Positions 22,854 to 24,988 of a DNA stretch of 24,988 nt are shown here, one piece after another. The DNA lies in NCBI RefSeq assembly GCF_946885885.1, contig NZ_CAMPHN010000056.1, positions 1 to 24,988 on the forward strand, in the 5' to 3' direction. This stretch comes from an uncultured Pseudomonas sp. (GTDB lineage Bacteria > Pseudomonadota > Gammaproteobacteria > Pseudomonadales > Pseudomonadaceae). Each line of letters begins with the position of its first letter. Positions within the stretch are counted from its first letter, which is position 1. The notes below the pieces were generated by a model. The model searched no databases and had not been told where the DNA came from. It was given only the letters and a program-made list of their open reading frames with translations. Made by a program: the position numbers and the translations under genes.

Positions 22854-23324
22854 ATGACTGAAAACGACTATCTACTCGCCTGGGGCGCCTATGCCATCGC
22901 CGCACTCGGTTGCCTGTTGGTGTGGTTCCGCCTGACCCGCTGGATGTGGCGCTACCTGCGCGAGCCGTTGCGCGTGCTGGTCGCGGTCCTGCTGTTCGGC
23001 CCGACCATCGTCGACCCCGCAAGGGAGCTGTTCGCTCCGGCGATAGCCGTGACCGCCCTGGACATGATCTTCCAGGTCGGCAATAACGCCTGGCGCGCGG
23101 TGGCCGACCTGGCCATGTACGGCTTGGTCGCCTTCGCCCTGTATTTGCTTTTCGTCGCCGCGCGCTGGCCGCTGGAGCGTTGGCTGAGGGAGCGTCGTGG
23201 GCCGCGCGAAGACGACCGCGAACCGACCCTGCGCGAGCGGATGTCGGAACAGCACGACGATCTCGGCGATACCCGTTACGACCGCAATGGCAATCGGCGT
23301 CTGCGTATGGAGCCCAGGCTTTAG
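22854..23324 (+). CDS. Small inner-membrane protein, hypothetical
   Basis: 156 residues with about three hydrophobic segments (LLAWGAYAIAALGCLLVW, LRVLVAVLLFGPTIV, LAMYGLVAFALYLLFVAA). A charged cytoplasmic tail follows (RERRGPREDDREPTLRERMS ... RNGNRRLRMEPRL). I do not recognise a named family. The ATG at 22854 is preferred over the TTG at 22851. It is transcribed away from ptrB, the two starts being about 157 bases apart. A MITE-like element follows 12 bases after the stop. Confidence 0.78.
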   Translation: MTENDYLLAWGAYAIAALGCLLVWFRLTRWMWRYLREPLRVLVAVLLFGPTIVDPARELFAPAIAVTALDMIFQVGNNAWRAVADLAMYGLVAFALYLLFVAARWPLERWLRERRGPREDDREPTLRERMSEQHDDLGDTRYDRNGNRRLRMEPRL

Positions 23325-23336
23325 CCGCATGATCTA

Positions 23337-23476
23337 GCAGGTCGTTGAAAACGTAGCGAGCGACGGCTAGGCAAGGCGAAATTGGGCGAGGAAGCGGAGT
23401 GTACGAGTTGTACATGAGCATTCCGAGGCCAATTTTAACGCGGCCTAGCCTAGCGCAGTAGTTTTCAACGGCCTGC
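23337..23476. mobile_element. 140-bp MITE-like element
   Basis: The ends are GCAGGTCGTTGAAAAC (23337-23352) and GTTTTCAACGGCCTGC (23461-23476), 16-bp terminal inverted repeats with one mismatch. Inside, GGCTAGGC pairs with GCCTAGCC and TGTAC with GTACA at the centre (about 23400-23415), so the whole unit can fold into a long hairpin. It encodes nothing. A transposase-mobilised non-autonomous element is likely; the parental IS is not in this window. Confidence 0.75.
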
Positions 23477-23538
23477 CGAGCGCTTGCGTCCACTGCCCCG
23501 GCCCGTCAGCATAAGCCCACTGCATTCAAGGAGGGCTT

Positions 23539-24003
23539 ATGGACTGCGTGTTCTGTGCAATCGTCGAGGATCGGTTACCCGCCCATCGGATTTATGAGGA
23601 CGAACATTTCATCGTCCTGCTGGATATTTTTCCGCTGCGTCCCGCCCACTTATTGATCGTCAGCCGCGAGCACGCGCCTTTACTCAAGGATTTATCGGCC
23701 GCCGCCCGCGACCGTTTGCTGTTATTGGCGGGGCGCATCGCCGCCGCACTGCGTGCCAGCGATTACGCGGCCCCCGGTCTGAACTTCGTGATCAACGACG
23801 GCCCTTCGGCCAATCAGCATGTGCCGCACCTGCATCTGCATTTGATTCCAAGGCGCTCCGGCGATCTGTCGCGGTTGCTCTGGCGTGCCCTCACGCGTTT
23901 CCTGCCCCTCGGTCGCCAGCGCCTGGAGCAGGGCTTTGAACAACAGGCGCAACGTTTGCGCGACGCCTTGGCCGCTCTCGGCGACGGGGTCGGGCATGTG
24001 TGA
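23539..24003 (+). CDS. HIT family nucleotide hydrolase/transferase
   Basis: 154 residues. Starts CVFCAIVEDRLPAHRIYED, the common HIT N-terminus, with the C-x2-C pair. The histidine triad is HVPHLHLHLIPR (H97, H99, H101), whose middle His would act as nucleophile on phosphoramidates or nucleotide phosphates. Compared with the ~110-120-residue Hint group it carries an extra C-terminal helical tail (LTRFLPLGRQRLEQGFEQQA and onward). AAGGAGGGCTT precedes the ATG. Its stop overlaps the next start by 8 bases, implying translational coupling. Confidence 0.92.
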   Translation: MDCVFCAIVEDRLPAHRIYEDEHFIVLLDIFPLRPAHLLIVSREHAPLLKDLSAAARDRLLLLAGRIAAALRASDYAAPGLNFVINDGPSANQHVPHLHLHLIPRRSGDLSRLLWRALTRFLPLGRQRLEQGFEQQAQRLRDALAALGDGVGHV

Positions 24004-24772
24004 ATTGCTTGGCATGAGCGCCAATGTGCCCACCGATATTGTCTTCAGCTTTACCGGCTTGATGCAGCGCGGCGGGCGCACCGGGCCGCACCGCGACGGC
24101 TGGGGCATAGGTTTCTATGAAGGCCGCGGCCTGCGCCTGTTCCAGGATCCGCGGGCGAGTAGCGAGTCCGAGGTGGCGCGGCTGGTGCAGCGCTATCCGA
24201 TCAAGAGCGAAGTGGTGATCGGGCATATCCGCCAAGCCAACGTCGGTCGCGTGTGTCTGGCCAACACTCACCCCTTCGTGCGGGAGATGTGGGGGCGCAA
24301 TTGGTGCTTCGCCCATAACGGCCAACTGGCGGAGCTGACCCCGTGCCTGGATTTTTATCGGCCGATCGGCGATACCGATAGCGAGGCGGCTTTTTGCGAT
24401 TTGCTCAACCGTCTGCGCGGCGCCTTTGCCGAGCCCGTGGCGGTCGAGGCGTTGTTGCCGACTCTGGTCGACGCCTGTGCCGGCTACCGGCAGCGAGGCG
24501 TGTTCAATTGCCTGCTCAGCGATGGCGATTGGTTGTTCAGCTTCTGTTCGAGCAAGCTGGCGTACATCACCAGGCGTGCGCCTTTCGGTCCGGCGCACTT
24601 GAAGGATGCCGATATGCAGGTGGATTTCCAGGCGGAGACCACGCCCAACGATGTGGTTACGGTGGTTGCCACCGAACCGCTGACCGATAACGAGAACTGG
24701 CACCTGTATCAACCGGGCGAGTGGCGCTTGTGGCGCGGCGGCGAGTGCATCGCCCAGGGCATGGCGGACTGA
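23996..24772 (+). CDS. Class II glutamine amidotransferase, YafJ type
   Basis: 258 residues from the ATG at 23996 inside the end of the HIT gene. Cys2 (MCELLGMS) is the Ntn nucleophile after Met removal. Other family features: GPHRDGWGIGFYEGRGLRLF, VIGHIRQANVG, NTHPFVREMWGRNWCFAHNG and TDSEAAFCDLL. The domain hydrolyses glutamine to supply ammonia; the acceptor of YafJ proteins is not known. The start at Cys2 is decisive, since Cys must become N-terminal; longer frames upstream are rejected. Confidence 0.92.
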   Translation: MCELLGMSANVPTDIVFSFTGLMQRGGRTGPHRDGWGIGFYEGRGLRLFQDPRASSESEVARLVQRYPIKSEVVIGHIRQANVGRVCLANTHPFVREMWGRNWCFAHNGQLAELTPCLDFYRPIGDTDSEAAFCDLLNRLRGAFAEPVAVEALLPTLVDACAGYRQRGVFNCLLSDGDWLFSFCSSKLAYITRRAPFGPAHLKDADMQVDFQAETTPNDVVTVVATEPLTDNENWHLYQPGEWRLWRGGECIAQGMAD

Positions 24773-24800
24773 ACCGCTGCGCTCGGTTCGCCAGGTTTTT
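24771..24800 (+). terminator. Possible weak intrinsic terminator after the amidotransferase gene
   Basis: GAACCG and CGGTTC (24771-24776, 24784-24789) form a 6-bp stem around CTGCGCT, followed 6 bases later by TTTTT. The gap before the T-run weakens it, and the next gene starts only 40 bases on, so read-through is likely. Confidence 0.3.
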
Positions 24801-24840
24801 ACGGTTTATGGACAGCGGTTTTATCAGTGATGGGGGAACG

Positions 24841-24988
24841 ATGTTTAGAAGTTATCTGCGGTTGGCGTTGTTCGCCCTTGGGTTGTTGGTCGGGGTGCAG
24901 GTGCCGGGTTTCATCGATGACTACACCAAGCGGGTCGAGGCCCATCGTATCGAGGCGGAGAAGGGCCTGAAGGGCTTCCGGCAAACCG
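24841..24988 (+). CDS. DUF2937 family membrane protein, 5' part (3' end outside window)
   Basis: 49 codons visible: MFRSYLRLALFALGLLVGVQ, then VPGFIDDYTKRVEAHRIEAE. A hydrophobic N-terminal helix is followed by a charged amphipathic stretch with the PGFxDxYxxR pattern of DUF2937 proteins, which are small inner-membrane proteins of unknown role. GGGGGAA lies just before the ATG. Probably co-transcribed with the HIT and amidotransferase genes. Confidence 0.75.
   Translation, partial: MFRSYLRLALFALGLLVGVQVPGFIDDYTKRVEAHRIEAEKGLKGFRQT

Noticed and set aside
22756..23493. 245-codon minus-strand open frame
   Set aside because: It runs through the MITE-like element and the antisense of the small membrane protein; Arg/Ala/Pro-rich without any motif.

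Overview
The window reads as chromosomal DNA of a Pseudomonas-like gammaproteobacterium. The GC content is fairly high. The housekeeping neighbours have Pseudomonas/enteric-type orthologues: a YcgN cysteine-cluster protein, a YajD HNH protein, oligopeptidase B, a YafJ-type amidotransferase and a DUF2937 protein. The intergenic gaps are full of short palindromes of the kind common in Pseudomonas, including the TGTAGGAGCGAGCTTGCTCG type. No rRNA, tRNA or CRISPR array was seen.

Left flank (1-4366): the 3' end of a D-2-hydroxyacid dehydrogenase, a palindrome-rich gap, a YcgN-like protein, a secreted gluzincin-type metallopeptidase, a TrmH/SpoU-type RNA methyltransferase and a YajD HNH protein on the minus strand, and a small secreted proline-rich protein. 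Right flank (18669-24988): a cyclic-nucleotide-binding-domain protein, a two-gene minus-strand unit (TIGR01777-like SDR fused to membrane helices, and oligopeptidase B), a small membrane protein, a 140-bp MITE-like element, and an overlapping HIT / class II glutamine amidotransferase pair followed by the start of a DUF2937 gene.

The centre (about 4770-18360) is an accessory island. It opens with the wreckage of a type I secretion system. The ABC transporter is reduced to its two ends, joined out of frame. The HlyD-type adaptor is an in-frame patchwork that has lost its membrane segment and most of its core. A family-4 glycosyltransferase follows. Then comes a tightly packed cassette array: lipoprotein copy 1 (truncated), toxin N-terminal fragment 1, lipoprotein copy 2, toxin fragment 2, lipoprotein copy 3, and an intact giant RTX protein of about 2569 residues with an N-terminal lipase-like alpha/beta hydrolase domain. 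Each gene starts within 1-3 bases of the previous stop or overlaps it as ATGA, so this looks like one operon.

I infer a secreted lipase toxin with cognate membrane-anchored protective lipoproteins, expanded by tandem duplication so that older toxin copies are stubs ending at the catalytic-serine loop while the lipoproteins are kept and diversified. The giant gene appears to have an ATT codon where its paralogues have ATG. It ends in a strong intrinsic terminator, directly followed by what looks like a 5' fragment of a group II intron. Because the local transporter is broken, the RTX protein must use a secretion system encoded elsewhere or be a relic.
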